The position numbers were made by a program, and so were the translations under genes. From assembly GCA_027257055.1 (NCBI GenBank), contig JAPVLO010000003.1, positions 9,303,501 to 9,367,500 of the forward strand: a DNA stretch of 64,000 nucleotides, in the 5' to 3' direction. The first letter of the stretch is position 1; each line of letters opens with the position of its first letter. Source of the DNA: Cephalopachus bancanus. Taxonomy: Eukaryota > Chordata > Mammalia > Primates > Tarsiidae. Below are positions 22,019-33,620 of the stretch, piece by piece. The notes below the pieces were generated by a model that did no database searches, had not been told where the DNA came from, and saw nothing but the letters and a program-made list of their open reading frames with translations.

Positions 22019-22321
22019 ATGGAAATTGGAACTGGCATTCAATTCCTGAACAAAACCCAAATCACACAGGCCATAAGAGATAAGATAGACAAGTGGGACC
22101 TCACTAAACTGACAAGCTTCTGCAAAGCCAAAGAAACCATCAAGAGAGCAGGAAGACAACCCACAGACTGGGAAAAAGTATTTGCCAACTCCACGTCTGA
22201 CAAAGGCCTAACATCTTGGATCTACAAGAAACTCAAATGTGCTGAAAAGAAAAAAACAAATAACCCCATTACAAAGCGGGCAAAAGATATGAACAGACAC
22301 TTCACAAAAGAAGACATATGA
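22019..22321 (+). pseudogene. L1 ORF2 C-terminal remnant
   Basis: A 100-codon frame with [20 protein letters not shown], a [21 protein letters not shown] block, [17 protein letters not shown] and [20 protein letters not shown], the conserved C-terminal region of L1 ORF2 downstream of the reverse transcriptase. Stops and shifts upstream and downstream kill it. Confidence 0.9.
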
Positions 22322-22432
<111 letters not shown>

Positions 22433-23111
22433 TAACTCAAAAATAACAGATGCTGGAGAGGATGTGGTGAAAAGGGAACACTTATACACTGTTGGTGGGA
22501 GTGTAAACTAGGGCAGCCTCTGGGGAAAGCAGTATGTCGATTCCTAAAAGCTCTAAATATTGACCTCCTGTATGACCCCGCAATCTCCCTACTGGGAATA
22601 TACCCTGAAGAATTCAAAACACTCTATAAAAAAGATACCTGCACACGTATGTTTATTGCAGCATTGTTCACAATAGCAAGAACCTGGAACCAACCGTGCT
22701 GTCCATCAAAAGAGGACTGGATTTAAAAAATGTGGTACATATGCATGATGGAATACTACACAGCCATAAAAAAGAACAAAATCATGAATTTTGCAGCAAT
22801 CTAGATGGAACTAGAGTCAATAATACTGAGTGATCTTTCACAGCAACAAAGATCTGAGTATCACATGTTCTCACTCATAAGTGGACCTTGAACATCTATT
22901 GTAATACTATAAGAAAAGGATCGACAGTGGTGGGAATCTATGGGGGGGACAGGGAGGGCAAGGGTGGTGGGATTAATGGTAGTCAATATCTGTCTGGGGA
23001 CAGGGAGGACACCCCTTATCAACAAGGGTGCCTGAACGATGCATATTTGTATACCTAACCCTTAACTGTACCCCACAATTTTAAAATAAAAAATATGTTT
23101 TAAAAAAAAGG

Positions 23112-23400
23112 AAATTCGAATGGTTGTGTATGACTAGCATATAGTATGTACTGGGAGATGGACATGGTGAGAGATGAGTTGGACAGGTAAGCAAAGACCA
23201 GTCTCTATTTCTCCTCTCTATTTGGATGTTCTCATATACTTGTTTATTCAATAAAGTTTTTCATGTGTGCCTATTAATGAGAGATCTTGAAAAGCACTGA
23301 AAACTAGGTTAAAGAATTTTGCCTTTATCCTAAATGTAGTGGAGCAACACTAAAGTGTTTTCATCAAGACCAAGCTAGTGTCCTGAGAAAGTTGGTGTCA
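23112..23400 (+). repeat. ancient unclassified interspersed repeat, right part (family A)
   Basis: Resumes the repeat broken at 20010. GGGAGATGGACATGGTGAGAG then GATGAGTTGGACAGGTAAGC and AGAATTTTGCCTTTATCCTAAATG follow the family order (usual 'gagatgaggctggagaggtaggc', 'ggactttatcctgtagg'). This shows that the young L1 landed inside an older repeat. Confidence 0.5.
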
Positions 23401-25041
23401 ATCACCAAGACTCCTTCAGTCTTTCTGTAAGAAAAGTCCAGATGGTTGGTTATCACGCAGAAAGGATCCATGAGCCCAAAGGGAGTGCAGAGAACATAAC
23501 CCTTCTTTAACACTCACTACACTACAGTGAAAAAAACACCTAATGAAAATGAAGGTCAGAAACAGGTATATTCCTCTCATTCCTTTGTCAGGGACTTGCT
23601 GGAAGACCTGGGACCCCAGTTCAGGAATCCTGCTAGGATACCTCCTAGAGTTTGGGTTCCTGGGGCACTAAGAGCAGTTGTGTTATTAGGTGCATACACT
23701 TTTAGAATTATTACATCCTCTTGATGAATTGACTCCTTTATTATTATGAAATTATTCTCTTTATCCCTGGTAATATTCTTTGCTCTGAAATCTACTTTGA
23801 CATTAATTTAACTGTGCCAGTTTTATCTTGATAGTGATAAAATGGCATATCTTTTTTTTATCTTTTTATTTTTAACATATTTATGCCTTTATGTTTAAAG
23901 TGGGTTGCTTGTAGCAGTGTAGTTGGGATTTGCTTTTGTATCCAATTTGGCAATCTCAGTCTTTTAATTTGGGTGTTTAGACCATTTACATTTAATGTGA
24001 TTATTGATACAGTTGGATTTTAATCTACCATGCTGCTATTTATTTTCAATTTGTCTCAGTTTTTTGTTTTCTTTTTCCTCTTTTACTGCTTTCATTTAGA
24101 TTCACTAATTTTTATGACTCGCTTGTATCTCTTTTGTTGGTTTATTAGCTATACCTTTTGCTGCATTGTTTTAGTTGTTATCTTAGGATTTAAAGTATGC
24201 AGCTTTAATTTTTGATAATCTACCTTCAAGTTATATTATATTATTTCACATATAAGAACCTTAAAACAATATACTTCCACTATTCTCTTCTTAAACTTTG
24301 TGCTATTGTTATGTATTTTACTTTTAGATATGTTATAAAACATGATATCCTTAAAAAACATTACATATAAAACCATTACAATTCAATGGTTTTTTAAAAA
24401 ATAGTCAATTATCTTTTTAAGTGATTTAAATAATAAGAATAAACATCTTTTATATTTTCTCATATAATTACCATTTCTATTGCTTTTCATTACTGTGTAT
24501 AGATCAATTTCTATATGGTTATCATTTACTTAGTGGTTGAAGGACTTTTTTAAAACATTTATTGTAGTCATATCTGCTAATGATGTATTCTTTCAGCATT
24601 TGTATGCATTTAAAATTTAAAAGTCTTTGTGTCACTTTTGCTTTTGAAAGATATTTTCACTGGATATATTTTCTAGGTTAACAGTTTTACTTTTCCTTTC
24701 AGTTTTGTAAACATGCTGTTCCCTGTTTTCTTGCCGGCATTATTTTCTACAATAAGCTTATTGCCTTTTTACCTTTATTCCTCTGTATATAACATATCTT
24801 TTTCTCTGACTGTTTTTAAGATTTTCTTTTTGTCACAGGTTTTAAGTGTTTTTAATTATGCTGTGCCTTGATATAGTTTTATTTTTCTTGAGATTCTTTG
24901 AATTTATAGTTTATAAATTTCTTAAACTTTGGGAATTTTTCAGGAATTATTTATTTAGACATATTTTCTTCAGTCCTTATCAACTCAATATGTTGAAATA
25001 CCAGGCACTCCTAGGCAATATTCTTCTTTGGGGACTTCATT

Positions 25042-25073
25042 TATATATATATATATGTATATATATATGTATA
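25042..25073. repeat. AT/GTAT microsatellite
   Basis: TATATATATATATATGTATA-type run inside the old LINE. Confidence 0.9.
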
Positions 25074-25094
25074 CAAAGTAGTCCCATGTTTATG

Positions 25095-25096
<2 letters not shown>

Positions 25097-25138
<42 letters not shown>
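25097..25138. repeat. (GT)21 microsatellite
   Basis: An uninterrupted run of 21 GT units. Long perfect dinucleotide runs are usually length-polymorphic. Confidence 0.98.
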
Positions 25139-25140
<2 letters not shown>

Positions 25141-25381
25141 ATTTTTTTGTGGACTGTTTCATTTTGGATATTTCTAATTGCTACATCTTGAGTTCACTAA
25201 TCTATTCTTATGCAATATCTAATCTAGTGTTAATTTTATCCCATGTATTTTTAATCTCAGCTATGGTAGTTTTTAATCTCTAGAAGTCCCATTTGAGTAT
25301 TCTTTATATTTTCAATGTCTTTATTTAATATGATCAATTATTTTACTCTAGCTTCTTAAATAGTTATAATAACAATTTTAT

Positions 25382-25652
25382 TTTTTATTTTTTTTGAGTT
25401 GGAGTCTCACTCTGTCGCCCAGACTGGAGTGCAGTGGCCGCTCCCAGCCACTGCAGCCTCAACCTGCTGGGCTCCGGCGATCCTTCCGCCTCAACCTTCC
25501 AAGTAGCAGAAGCTACAGGCCCGGCTCATTTTGATTTGTTGTAGAGATAAGGTCTCACCAAGTTGCCCTGCTGGGTCTCGAACCTGCGGGCTCAGGCAAT
25601 CCACTCACCTCAGCCTCCCAAAGGCACAGGATTACAGGCTGAGCCACCTCTT
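25382..25652 (-). mobile_element. Alu SINE, reverse
   Basis: T-rich tail, GAGTTGGAGTCTCACTCTGT, GGCCGCTCCCAGCCACTGC, CTCCGGCGATCCTTCCGCC, a shortened linker (deletion around GGCCCGGCTCATTTTGATTTG), CTCAGGCAATCCACTCACC and ATTACAGGCTGAGCCACC. Same young subfamily type as 26581-26884, with small internal deletions. Confidence 0.92.
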
Positions 25653-25752
25653 GTCTGTTAAATCCTATTAAACTGTGTCATTTCTGGGTCGATTTGGATT
25701 GATTAATTTTTCTTTTCTTTACTGGTAATATTGTCATGCTTCTTTGCATGTT

Positions 25753-26042
25753 TTTGTTTTTATGAGTTGAAGTCTCACTCTGTCGCCCAGGCTGGAGTGC
25801 CATGGCACGCTCACGGCCACCCCAGCATCAACCTGCTGGGCTCCGGCAATCCTTCCACCTCAGCCTTCCAAGTAGTTGGAACTACAGCGCGTGCTAGCAC
25901 ACCCGGCTAATTTTTGATTTATTGTAGAGACGAGGTCTCACCAATTGCCCGGGCTGGTATCAAACCCTCAGGATCAGGCAATCCACTTGCCTCAGCATCC
26001 CACAGTGCTGGAATTACAGACTGAGCCACTGATCCCAACCTT
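25753..26042 (-). mobile_element. Alu SINE, reverse, with target-site duplication
   Basis: Full-length reverse Alu, more diverged than its neighbours (GGCACGCTCACGGCCACCC right arm, GTGCTGGAATTACAGACTGAG left arm). TTTGCATGTTT occurs at both borders (about 25743-25753 and 26044-26054), an 11-base target-site duplication in the old LINE. Confidence 0.9.
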
Positions 26043-26580
26043 TTTTGCATGTTTGGTAAATTTTTATCGGTTGCCGGACATTGTGAATTTTACTTTGTTA
26101 AACAACGGTTATTTTTGTAGGTCTATAAATATTCCTGAGCTTTGTTCTAGGATGTCATTAAATTACTTGGAAACGGTTTGGTTCTTTTGTATTCTGCTTC
26201 TGAATCTTGTTGAGCTGTACCAGTGCAAAACTTACCATGTAGCTAATTTTTCCCTTTACAGAACCGAAACCATTCTGAATATTCTAACTGAAACCCATTA
26301 ATTGTGGTGTTTTCTACTATGGATGTTGAGAACAAAAACTTGTACACTCAGACAGTCTCAGAACAGACCTTGGCTGTACCATTGGTCAGCTGTAGACTAT
26401 TAAAGAAACCGTAATATATCTGGGTCTCTGTTCTTGGTCTTAGGGATCAAAATAAATAACAGACGAAATATCAAGTAAAGGGCTATCAGTAAAGTTCATT
26501 CATTTTCCTTTTTTATTAATTTCCTTCCTTCTCAGTAGTGAAACTGCCAAACCCATCTGTGAAGAAGGCCTCTGTTTTCT

Positions 26581-26884
26581 TTTTTTGTTTGGTTTTTTTG
26601 TTTGTTTTTTTTGAGTTGGAGTCTCACTCTGTCGCCCAGACTGGAGTGCAGTGGCCGCTCCCAGCCACTGCAGCCTCGCCTGCTGGGCTCCGGCGATCCC
26701 TCCGCCTCAGCCTTCCGAGTAGCCGGAATTACAGGCATGCGCCACCATGCCCAGCTGATTTTTTGATTTATTGTAGAGATGAGGTCTCACTGCCCAGGCG
26801 GGTCTCGAACCCGCGGGCTCAGGCAATTCACTCACCTCAGCCTCCCAAAGGCGAGGGATTACAGGCTGAGCCACCGAGCCCGGC
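26581..26884 (-). mobile_element. Alu SINE, young, full length, with 14-bp target-site duplication
   Basis: A clean copy: T-rich tail, AGTGGCCGCTCCCAGCCACTG, GATTTTTTGATTTATTGTAG linker, CGGGTCTCGAACCCGCGGGC (intact B-box region in reverse), and the complete left arm ending GAGCCACCGAGCCCGGC. GGCCTCTGTTTTCT flanks it at 26567-26580 and 26885-26898. The perfect flanks and low divergence point to a recent insertion. Confidence 0.96.
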
Positions 26885-26898
26885 GGCCTCTGTTTTCT

Positions 26899-27555
26899 AA
26901 GTATCATTTGGGATATATCTGAAACAATTCTTCTGCACCTTTAACCTACTCTTCTAGCATTGTGCCCTGTTGTTCCTTTCATTTATTCATGCACAGTGAG
27001 TATCTTTATATTCCTCATACTGGATTAATAGCTTGGAGGACACAAAAGGAAGTAAGATGAAATTCTACTCTCAGAGAGCTTATGGTTCAGAAAGTTTGTC
27101 CAGTGCTCTGGCCATAACAGAGTCCCTTTTCCTGTAAAGTTCTCTGGTGTTGAATGAAATCTAGTGTTTAAGGCATTTTAAATGGACAAGATTGAAATGT
27201 AGGCTGCAACCCAGAGTTGCCTGGGTCAATGAAGTGGACAGTGGATAATATCCAGTGATGATGGCAGTAAGCATTATCCATGTGTGTGTTCATGGAACAG
27301 CAAAGCCACAGGTATAAGACTGCAGAGCAGGCAAACTCCAGATATGAGGTGGTCACATAACCAGGATAGCAAAACCCAAATCAAAAGGGCCATGGCTTCA
27401 GAAGTTTCATAAGAGCCCAGGAATATTATGTAAACTTTCAGATCTGAAAGAAGAGAAGTCAAGTTATCTGCCCCTTGTTCACACTGGCCTGACAGCCCAA
27501 GCCTTCAAATACAGTGATGAAAGAGCCAGTTGCAAGGAGCTAAGGATGCAACAGA
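26899..27555. other. mostly unassigned sequence
   Basis: 26990-27075 resembles family A (CACAGTGAGTATC, TCAGAGAGCTTATGGTTCAG). The remainder has no feature that I can name. The open frames near 27168-27462 have no domain. Confidence 0.4.
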
Positions 27556-27559
27556 AATA

Positions 27560-27835
27560 CACACCCCAGGTCTCTATTCATGCTTCCCATAGAATGCCCT
27601 CCTCCCTATTACTTCGTGCCCTTATCTTTCCCATATTTATAAGCCAGCTCATATCCTCCTCTAACAGAAAGCCAATAGGACGTGATTTATTTCTCTAAGC
27701 CTCCTATCATCCTGCCCTGTACCTCTTAGAGAACACACTGCATCTGCCTCTTATTTTGAGAACATAATTTTGCTTCTGTCTACCTTGTAAGTATCTCGAG
27801 AACAGTGATTTCTAGCTTTTGTATGGCTTCTAAAT
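27560..27835 (+). mobile_element. L2 LINE 3' end fragment
   Basis: CCCAGGTCTCTATTCATGCTTCCC, GCCAGCTCATATCCTCCTCT, CCTCCTATCATCCTGCCCTG and a TTGTAAGTATCTCGAGAACAGTGATTTC block follow the L2 tail order. Diverged. Confidence 0.6.
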
Positions 27836-27849
27836 CCATCTCTGTGTAG

Positions 27850-28005
27850 AGTTACATAATGCTGAACAACTCCTTTAGCCTCTCTGAGCCCAGTTCCTCA
27901 TCTGTAAATAAGCATAATAAAACCTGCCCTGCCTATACCTCCAGGGTTGATGTAAAGTGCCATCAAAGTCAATCTTATTAATGTACTTTATAAATGGTGA
28001 CATGT
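27850..28005 (+). mobile_element. MIR SINE
   Basis: AACTCCTTTAGCCTCTCTGAGCCCAG, TTCCTCATCTGTAAATAAGCATAATA and the TTGATGTAAAGTGCC blocks follow forward MIR. Confidence 0.72.
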
Positions 28006-28164
28006 TAAGCAAATGTGGCGACAGATGGGGAACTTTAAGTTACTAAATGGGGAATATGGGGACTATTAAGTAACTAAATATGTTTAAGAAATGTCTTCAG
28101 TAGGTCTTTAAGCAAATAAAATAGTTAAAGTGAGGCTGGCCATCCTACCCTCCATCCACTCTTC

Positions 28165-28295
28165 CATAAGAGTTCACGTGAGAGCATGGACCGTACAGCC
28201 AGACTGCTTCCTTCTGTGCCTGCTCTTCTCCTTGTAAGTTTTGTGACCTTGGGCAAGTTATTGAGCTTTTCTGTAAGCACTATTTCCTATTCACT
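28165..28295 (+). mobile_element. MIR SINE
   Basis: GAGCATGGACCGTACAGCC, then TTTTGTGACCTTGGGCAAGTTATTGAGC, the best-conserved MIR core phrase. Confidence 0.75.
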
Positions 28296-28599
28296 TTTAT
28301 ATCTCCCGGGTGCATAATTGGCATACAGGTGGAAGAGACGGAGCAGTGTCAAAAAGAATCAAGTATCAGCTGCTATCCTAGATGGCTGGGTCATGGAAAT
28401 GTCACCTAACCTCTCTGGGTGACTTTGCTAATTTATACCTCAAGCCTAGACGAGCTTCCTCTAAATATTCTTATAAAATTCTTTAAAGTTCTTTCAATAT
28501 ATCATTTTTAAAGACCTGTTTTATATTTTATAGTAGAGACTATTATTTCAGTTAAAAATAAATGACTTTAGTGAGTGCAAGTGTGTTTGACGAGCAAAA

Positions 28600-28760
28600 A
28601 TCTTGCTTGGCCTCTTAAGAGCTTCAAGACCTTGGCAATGTATTTAACCTCCATAATGCTCAGTTTCCTCCTGACATCGTAGCATTTTCATGAGGATTAA
28701 TTATTTAAAGCACCTAACACAGTTAAGAGCACATAATAGATGCACAATAAATGAGAGCCA
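28600..28760 (+). mobile_element. MIR SINE
   Basis: AAGACCTTGGCAATGTATTTAACCTCC, CTCAGTTTCCTCC, ATGAGGATTAATTATTTAAAGCACC and ATAATAGATGCACAATAAATG follow forward MIR through its 3' end. Confidence 0.78.
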
Positions 28761-28884
28761 GCAAAGCCAAACAATAATTACAATTTTGCTTTACAAATTA
28801 ATTTTTAGTGGATATTAAAAGCTTGAAAACAGTCTTCGTGGACCCAATATGTTGAAATACCAGTCATTCACAATTATATTACCA

Positions 28885-29215
28885 GCCACCAAAAATGGAG
28901 ATTCATTCCTCTCTACCTTTGTTTGTGTTACTCTTTCCTCGGAAATAATCTTCCCCTCTTCTCACCTGGTGAATTCCCATTCATTCTTTAACTCCTAGAT
29001 CAAATATCACTTCCTCCAGTGTCTTCCCGCTCCCCTGGGCAAACAGAAGCTTCCCAATGCCCATGAACTTCTATAACAATCATCACGTGTCATTCCAAAT
29101 ACCATGTTCTTTATACATCTATCTCCTCTACTAGGCCGTGAATGTCTCAAAAACAAGGGTGAACACAGGACCTGGCATATTACAGGTTCTCAATATAGTC
29201 TTATAGTTTGAATAA
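28885..29215 (+). mobile_element. L2 LINE 3' end
   Basis: TTCATTCTTTAACTCCTAGATCAAATATCAC, TTCCTCCAGTGTCTTCCC, TAGGCCGTGAATGTCTCAAAAACAAGG and GGACCTGGCATATTACAGGTTCTCAATA follow the L2 3' order closely. The start is uncertain. Confidence 0.8.
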
Positions 29216-29820
29216 ATTAATTAAAGCAACAAAAGATAATTTTGCTTTCAGTGCTATTTAGTAAATTTACTCATTATTTATAATAAGATGAAAGGGCAAG
29301 GTAGAGGCCAGCCTGGTCTAACTCTGCAGGCTCAGGTGCAAGCTAAAAAAAAGAGAGAGGAGAAAAAACTAATTAGAGCTTTTTAGAAATTCAGTCTCAG
29401 AAATAGGAAAGGGTTTAGTGATGGTTATTCACTGCCTTGTGACCAGAAAAAATCCTAAAATAGATACTCTACATGTTGTGTTACTTATTGAAAGCATCAG
29501 AAAAGCTTCCAAATTGTTGGGAATCACATGGCTTATCTTTTCGAGGCAAACAAGAACAAGAACAACCCCAGGATTGGTACATTGTAACTGCTGTCCCAAA
29601 CAGGCTTAGAGTTTCAGTCAAGTTTGGTGGGAAACCATGCTTTGGCCTGTTTTGTTTTGTTTTTTTTTTAAGAAAATTATAACTCTGGTGCTCAATTATG
29701 GATGTTTGAAAACTCAAGCTGAATCATACACATTTATATTCTGGGACCTCTTTTCCCAGTATGTGAGGAGTTCAAAAGTTCAGTTCGGGCAGGTTTATAG
29801 CCATCACTTATTACCATGGG
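29216..29820. other. unassigned non-coding sequence
   Basis: No gene or named repeat. Short open frames overlap one another on both strands without any domain. Confidence 0.4.
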
Positions 29821-29824
29821 GAAC

Positions 29825-29925
29825 TAGGGGCAGTTACTCTATCTTTCTGGATATTAATTTTATTCATTGCAAAATGAGAGCATTAGAATGGAAGATTTTC
29901 AAAGTCCCTCATGACTCTTAACAAA
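29825..29925 (+). mobile_element. MIR-like SINE fragment
   Basis: GGCAGTTACTCTATCTTTCTGG, GCAAAATGAGAGCATTAGAATGG and TCAAAGTCCCTCATGACTCT resemble the MIR 3' half ('aaaatgaggggattggactagatgatctctaaggtcccttcc'). Confidence 0.5.
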
Positions 29926-30094
29926 GTCTCAGAAAAGGAGAAGCACCAGAGTGTCATTCAGAATAAGCAGAATTGGCATCTGCCGATATAACATGTTTAG
30001 AGAGTCAAGAAAGAAGAGCCTCAATCCAAAAATAGCTCTGTCACAGTAGCCGAGGACCAAACCCACGAGTTAAGTGGTAGACACACAGTGGAAG

Positions 30095-30275
30095 ATACAG
30101 AGGCTTTGGAATCAGCCAGAGTTGGCCCCCAGCTTTGACACCAGCCTTCTGTCAGTATGTAAGTTACTTAATCTCTCTGAACCTCAATGTTCTCATCTAT
30201 AAAATGGTAATGTTCAGTTCACTCTATTAAATATTCAGGGTCATCAATGATGGTCAAAATATAGTAGACATCTAA
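30095..30275 (+). mobile_element. MIR SINE
   Basis: GAGGCTTTGGAATCAGCCAG, GTAAGTTACTTAATCTCTCTGAACCTCA, TTCTCATCTATAAAATGGTAATG and the ATATAGTAGACATC end match forward MIR over most of its length. Confidence 0.85.
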
Positions 30276-30840
30276 AAGGACCAGCAGGTCTCCCTAACAC
30301 GTGGGGTTGGTGATTAGGCAGCAAATTATGAGTTCAGATTACCAGCCTCTACTCCAACAAGGGGCAGGATGAGAAGGGATCCATGGCCTTCTGAGCTTCC
30401 CTGGATGTATGGTCTTCCAAAGCTCAGCCTCGGTGAAAAAAATGAGCCCCTCCCAAGTCTAGTCGACATTATAATTATAGTTAATCATCTTCAAATAATG
30501 GAGTGTTGACTGTAATATTGATTTAACTGTGGTTTGGGATTTTTATAAACCTGCCATTCCATTCTTACTTGCCAATAACCCGTCGATTGAGAGTTGACTA
30601 TAATAATACGTTAAGAGGTAATTTTATGGGATTTTTCCTTTGGTTCAATGGCTGACTTAGAAATCCCCTTATATGCTTTTAGAGTCCTGGAGACTAGAGC
30701 CCAATTTTAGAGCCGCAATTTTGGTATTGAAGAGAATCTGAGGGTCAAGGGACTTACACAAGCTGAAGGCCCAGCCTGTACCAAAGTTTCTTGGGCAATG
30801 TGCCAGATGCAGAGAAATAAGGAAATGCGGCCATATTATC
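30276..30840. other. unassigned non-coding sequence
   Basis: Nothing recognised. 30450-30640 is AT-rich with short partly palindromic phrases (GAGTGTTGACTGTAATA, GAGAGTTGACTATAATA) that might be eroded repeat ends. Confidence 0.35.
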
Positions 30841-30844
30841 CCTC

Positions 30845-30950
30845 CCACATGTGGTTTTGGACAGGATAAAGTGAGACAATTTCTGCAAAACATCTGACAT
30901 GATGCCTAGCCTTAGGAGTGTCATTGAAGAGTAGTTACTATTATTAATCA
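30845..30950 (+). mobile_element. MIR SINE 3' fragment
   Basis: GATAAAGTGAGACAATTTCTGC, ACATCTGACATGATGCCTAGCC and GTAGTTACTATTATTA match the MIR 3' third. Confidence 0.65.
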
Positions 30951-31742
30951 CAGCGGATCCGTGTGACTCCAAAGCCCACCAACGTTCTGCTATGCATACT
31001 GCCTGCCTACCACCAAACATTAGTCTCCAGACTTTTGGGATAATATATCACTACAATGTATTTTTAAATGGCTTAGCATACAGACTCCAATACAGGAATA
31101 TTTCTTTATTTATATAATACACAAGTGCTACTTTACATGTTAAAACTTACACAAGAGAAACATTTAGGATACAAAAGTATAAAATACAGAAAACTCTTAA
31201 TATTTATATTATTAATTTCTAGAGCAAAAAAAAATCTGTAAGCAATGTATTTGGATAGGTTTTATTATTTTTAAAAAAATTATTCCTGCAAATAAAAATT
31301 AGAAGAGCTTGCATATTTATCTTTTTTAATAATTCGATTCAAAACCCACTCTTCTTCAAGAGATTATTAAACATATTAAATTTTTTCCAAGTGTATTATG
31401 TATGCAAGTGACACACATATATAGTTTCCACAACTAAACAATATTACAATAGAGACATTCCCCAAGAGCCATTTGCAAAAATGCCCTCTGGGTTTCTTTT
31501 AAAAGGCAGTTTGTTTCTCATTATTAAATGTCACTTTTATCTTGAAGAAACGAGCTATTTAATCAGTGCTTATTTTTCTTTTACTTTATCTGCTAGATGC
31601 CATACTACTGACAACACTTGTTGTCACATAAAATAATGATAAATTGCAGGTTTTTCTTTACCTTCAACAATGTTTTGAAGTGTTTTGATAGAAGATAAAC
31701 AATGAGCCTCTGTGTTTATGGCCATCATATCTCATTATAAAT
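30951..31742. other. repeat-poor AT-rich sequence
   Basis: No repeat that I recognise and no coding frame. On the minus strand an AATAAA (plus TTTATT, 31105-31110) lies near many ATTTA phrases. This would suit the end of a 3' UTR of a minus-strand gene, but no exon is visible in the window. Confidence 0.35.
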
Positions 31743-31964
31743 CAGGGTTTGGCAAACTATGGCCCTTGCATCAAATCTACTCCACTCTTGGTTTTATAAA
31801 TAAAGTTTTATTGGAACACAGTCACACTCATTCATTTACATAGTGTCTATGGCTGCTTTTACCCTACAATAGCTGAGGTGAATTGTGCTAGAGACTATAT
31901 GACCTGCAAGCCCTAAATATTATCTTCTTTTTTACAAAAAAAAAAAAAAGGTTGCCAACTCCTG
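31743..31964 (+). mobile_element. hAT-Charlie-type non-autonomous DNA transposon, complete
   Basis: Starts CAGGGTTTGGCAAACTATGG and ends GGTTGCCAACTCCTG, so imperfect terminal inverted repeats (CAGGGTTTGGCAA / TTGCCAACTCCTG). The inside holds TAAAGTTTTATTGGAACACA and CAAGCCCTAAATATTATC blocks. Flanks TTATAAAT (31735-31742) and CTATAGAT (31965-31972) agree at 6 of 8 positions, the 8-base duplication typical of hAT. About 220 bp, non-coding. Confidence 0.88.
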
Positions 31965-33530
31965 CTATAGATCATTATGAATATTAAAGTTTCTATTTTT
32001 ATAGAATTTATCATACCCAAAATTCCTGGAATTTTAATCATTATGGCTTTGACTTATTTGCTGCAATAACTGACCATGAATGCCATGAATGATGCTGTCA
32101 TTAAATTTTCTTATGCTCTGTCCCTCTTGCCTTACCCCTCTTGTATTTAAAAAGTAATTGCAATTATAATTAAAGGTATAATTATATCTTTATAATTAAT
32201 ATAGCCCTTCCAAAATATCTTTTTCTTAGTGGAAATGGAGAGAATTTTTTTTCACGTATTTCATTATTGAAACAGAATGTAGCAAGGATCATAAACTGAG
32301 ACAAGTTAGAAATATCTGTACTTTCATCCAATATATCAGAAATCTCCTACAGTGTCAAATCTATTCTAATGCTTGTCTCTTCAGATCTTCAGCAACATGT
32401 ACTATGCATCTTCCAATGATATTTGCTAACAAAGAAACATATTTTTGCTTCATATTTCAGCCAATATTTACCATGGTAGAAAAATAAGTGTTTCCCTACC
32501 AGTATGTAGCTTTTTAATCTCTCTTCTTAAGAAAAAAAAAAACCCAAAAAACACACACATAAAATTAGTAAAATTATGTTAAGCGAATTGAACATTGTCT
32601 GAATAAAACATCACTGTGAAAAAAAAAGCTGCAAAGATTGGCCTTCATACGCTGGACACTTGGTTTCTAAATGTCAGGATAACCATGACAATTTTATATG
32701 GATAAAACCCAAATACAAGATGCACTATGGGGCAATGCTCATTGTCAACTGTATTAGACTTAAATCCATCGTTCAGATAGGCTCCGTGAAAATTTCTAAT
32801 TTTTTGGACACTTCTTGTCAGATCTGACTAGATATCACTATTTTATCTCTTGATGTGGCTGACAAAGAGCTCATAAATGGAAATTTTTGTTTAGAAATGT
32901 TTGTTCTGCCATTTTCTCATCATTTTCTTGTGCTTCTAAGTATTATCTTAAATTCATAATTTTTACAGATATCTTTTCAAGCCTTTTGTTCATTTTGCGA
33001 GTGAGGGTAACTTTAGTTCAAACTAAATAAGATACATTGGCCCATCTAAGCTGCAATGTCTCACAGTATCTGAGAGCCAACATGCAGAAAAAGACCCCTT
33101 GAACAAGCCCTCCATGTTGTAGAAACCTCATTCTTTCCTTAGAGAACTCATGAACTACTCTTGACATTTGGCCCATGTGAAGGCACAAATGTCAATCTAT
33201 ATATTATAGTATATTGTTAACACACGTTTTCTTATTTTTTACATGAACACATATAGAAGTCATAAAATTTTTTTCATACCCTAGTGGATTGCCGTGTGCA
33301 TTTTACTTTGAAGACCTCTATACTACACAAAGATTTTGCCATTTTTAAAAAATAGCACAATACTTGGAACAAGGTGAGGTGAGAGTTATTCTGATAATAC
33401 AGTCAGTTGTATGGTAGGTGATCGTTAAGAAAAAACAATGCAAAAAATGTAATAGGTGCCATGAGTGGTACAAAGATGAATCAAAATAAATCAGACATGG
33501 ATCCTGCATTCAACACCAGACATTTGCTAA
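31965..33530. other. repeat-poor AT-rich sequence
   Basis: About 1.5 kb without a recognised repeat or reading frame. Poly-A runs near 32528 and 32620. May be conserved non-coding DNA or a diverged DNA transposon; I cannot tell which. Confidence 0.35.
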
Positions 33531-33620
33531 TTCATTCATCCACTCAACAAAGAATTTCTGGGTGCCTTTTAGTTCCAGGAATAGGCAAGGCACTAAAACT
33601 TGGTGACATGGTGACTTCCA
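33530..33620 (+). repeat. ancient interspersed repeat fragment (family A-like)
   Basis: TTCATTCATCCACTCAACAAAG, TCTGGGTGCC and CCAGGAATAGGCAAGGCACT resemble the start of family A ('attcattcaacaaatatttattgagcacc'). Confidence 0.45.

Larger units (their letters stand above)
23685..26480 (-). mobile_element. old L1 or HAL1-like LINE relic, reverse, broken by Alus
   Basis: Reverse L1-like phrases: CTTTGCTCTGAAATCTACTTTGACATTA, AGTGGGTTGCTTGTAGCAG, GACCATTTACATTTAATGTGATTATTGAT, GCTCATTTTGTTGG-like blocks, and after the Alus GGTTGCCGGACATTGTGAATTTTAC and TATAAATATTCCTGAGCTTTGTTCTAGG, typical of old L1M or HAL1. No protein piece remains open; the 145-codon plus frame at 24846-25283 is chance in AT-rich and GT-repeat sequence. 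The exact subfamily is unknown. Confidence 0.78.

Noticed and set aside
24846..25283. 145-codon plus frame with Cys-Val repeats
   Set aside because: The Cys-Val run is the (GT)21 microsatellite; the rest is reverse old LINE sequence.
26538..26900. 120-codon plus frame with the phrase LESHSVAQTGVQW
   Set aside because: This is the well-known translation of a reverse Alu (also at 58007-58426, 58904-59336, 6570-6764 and 63567-63752), not a gene.
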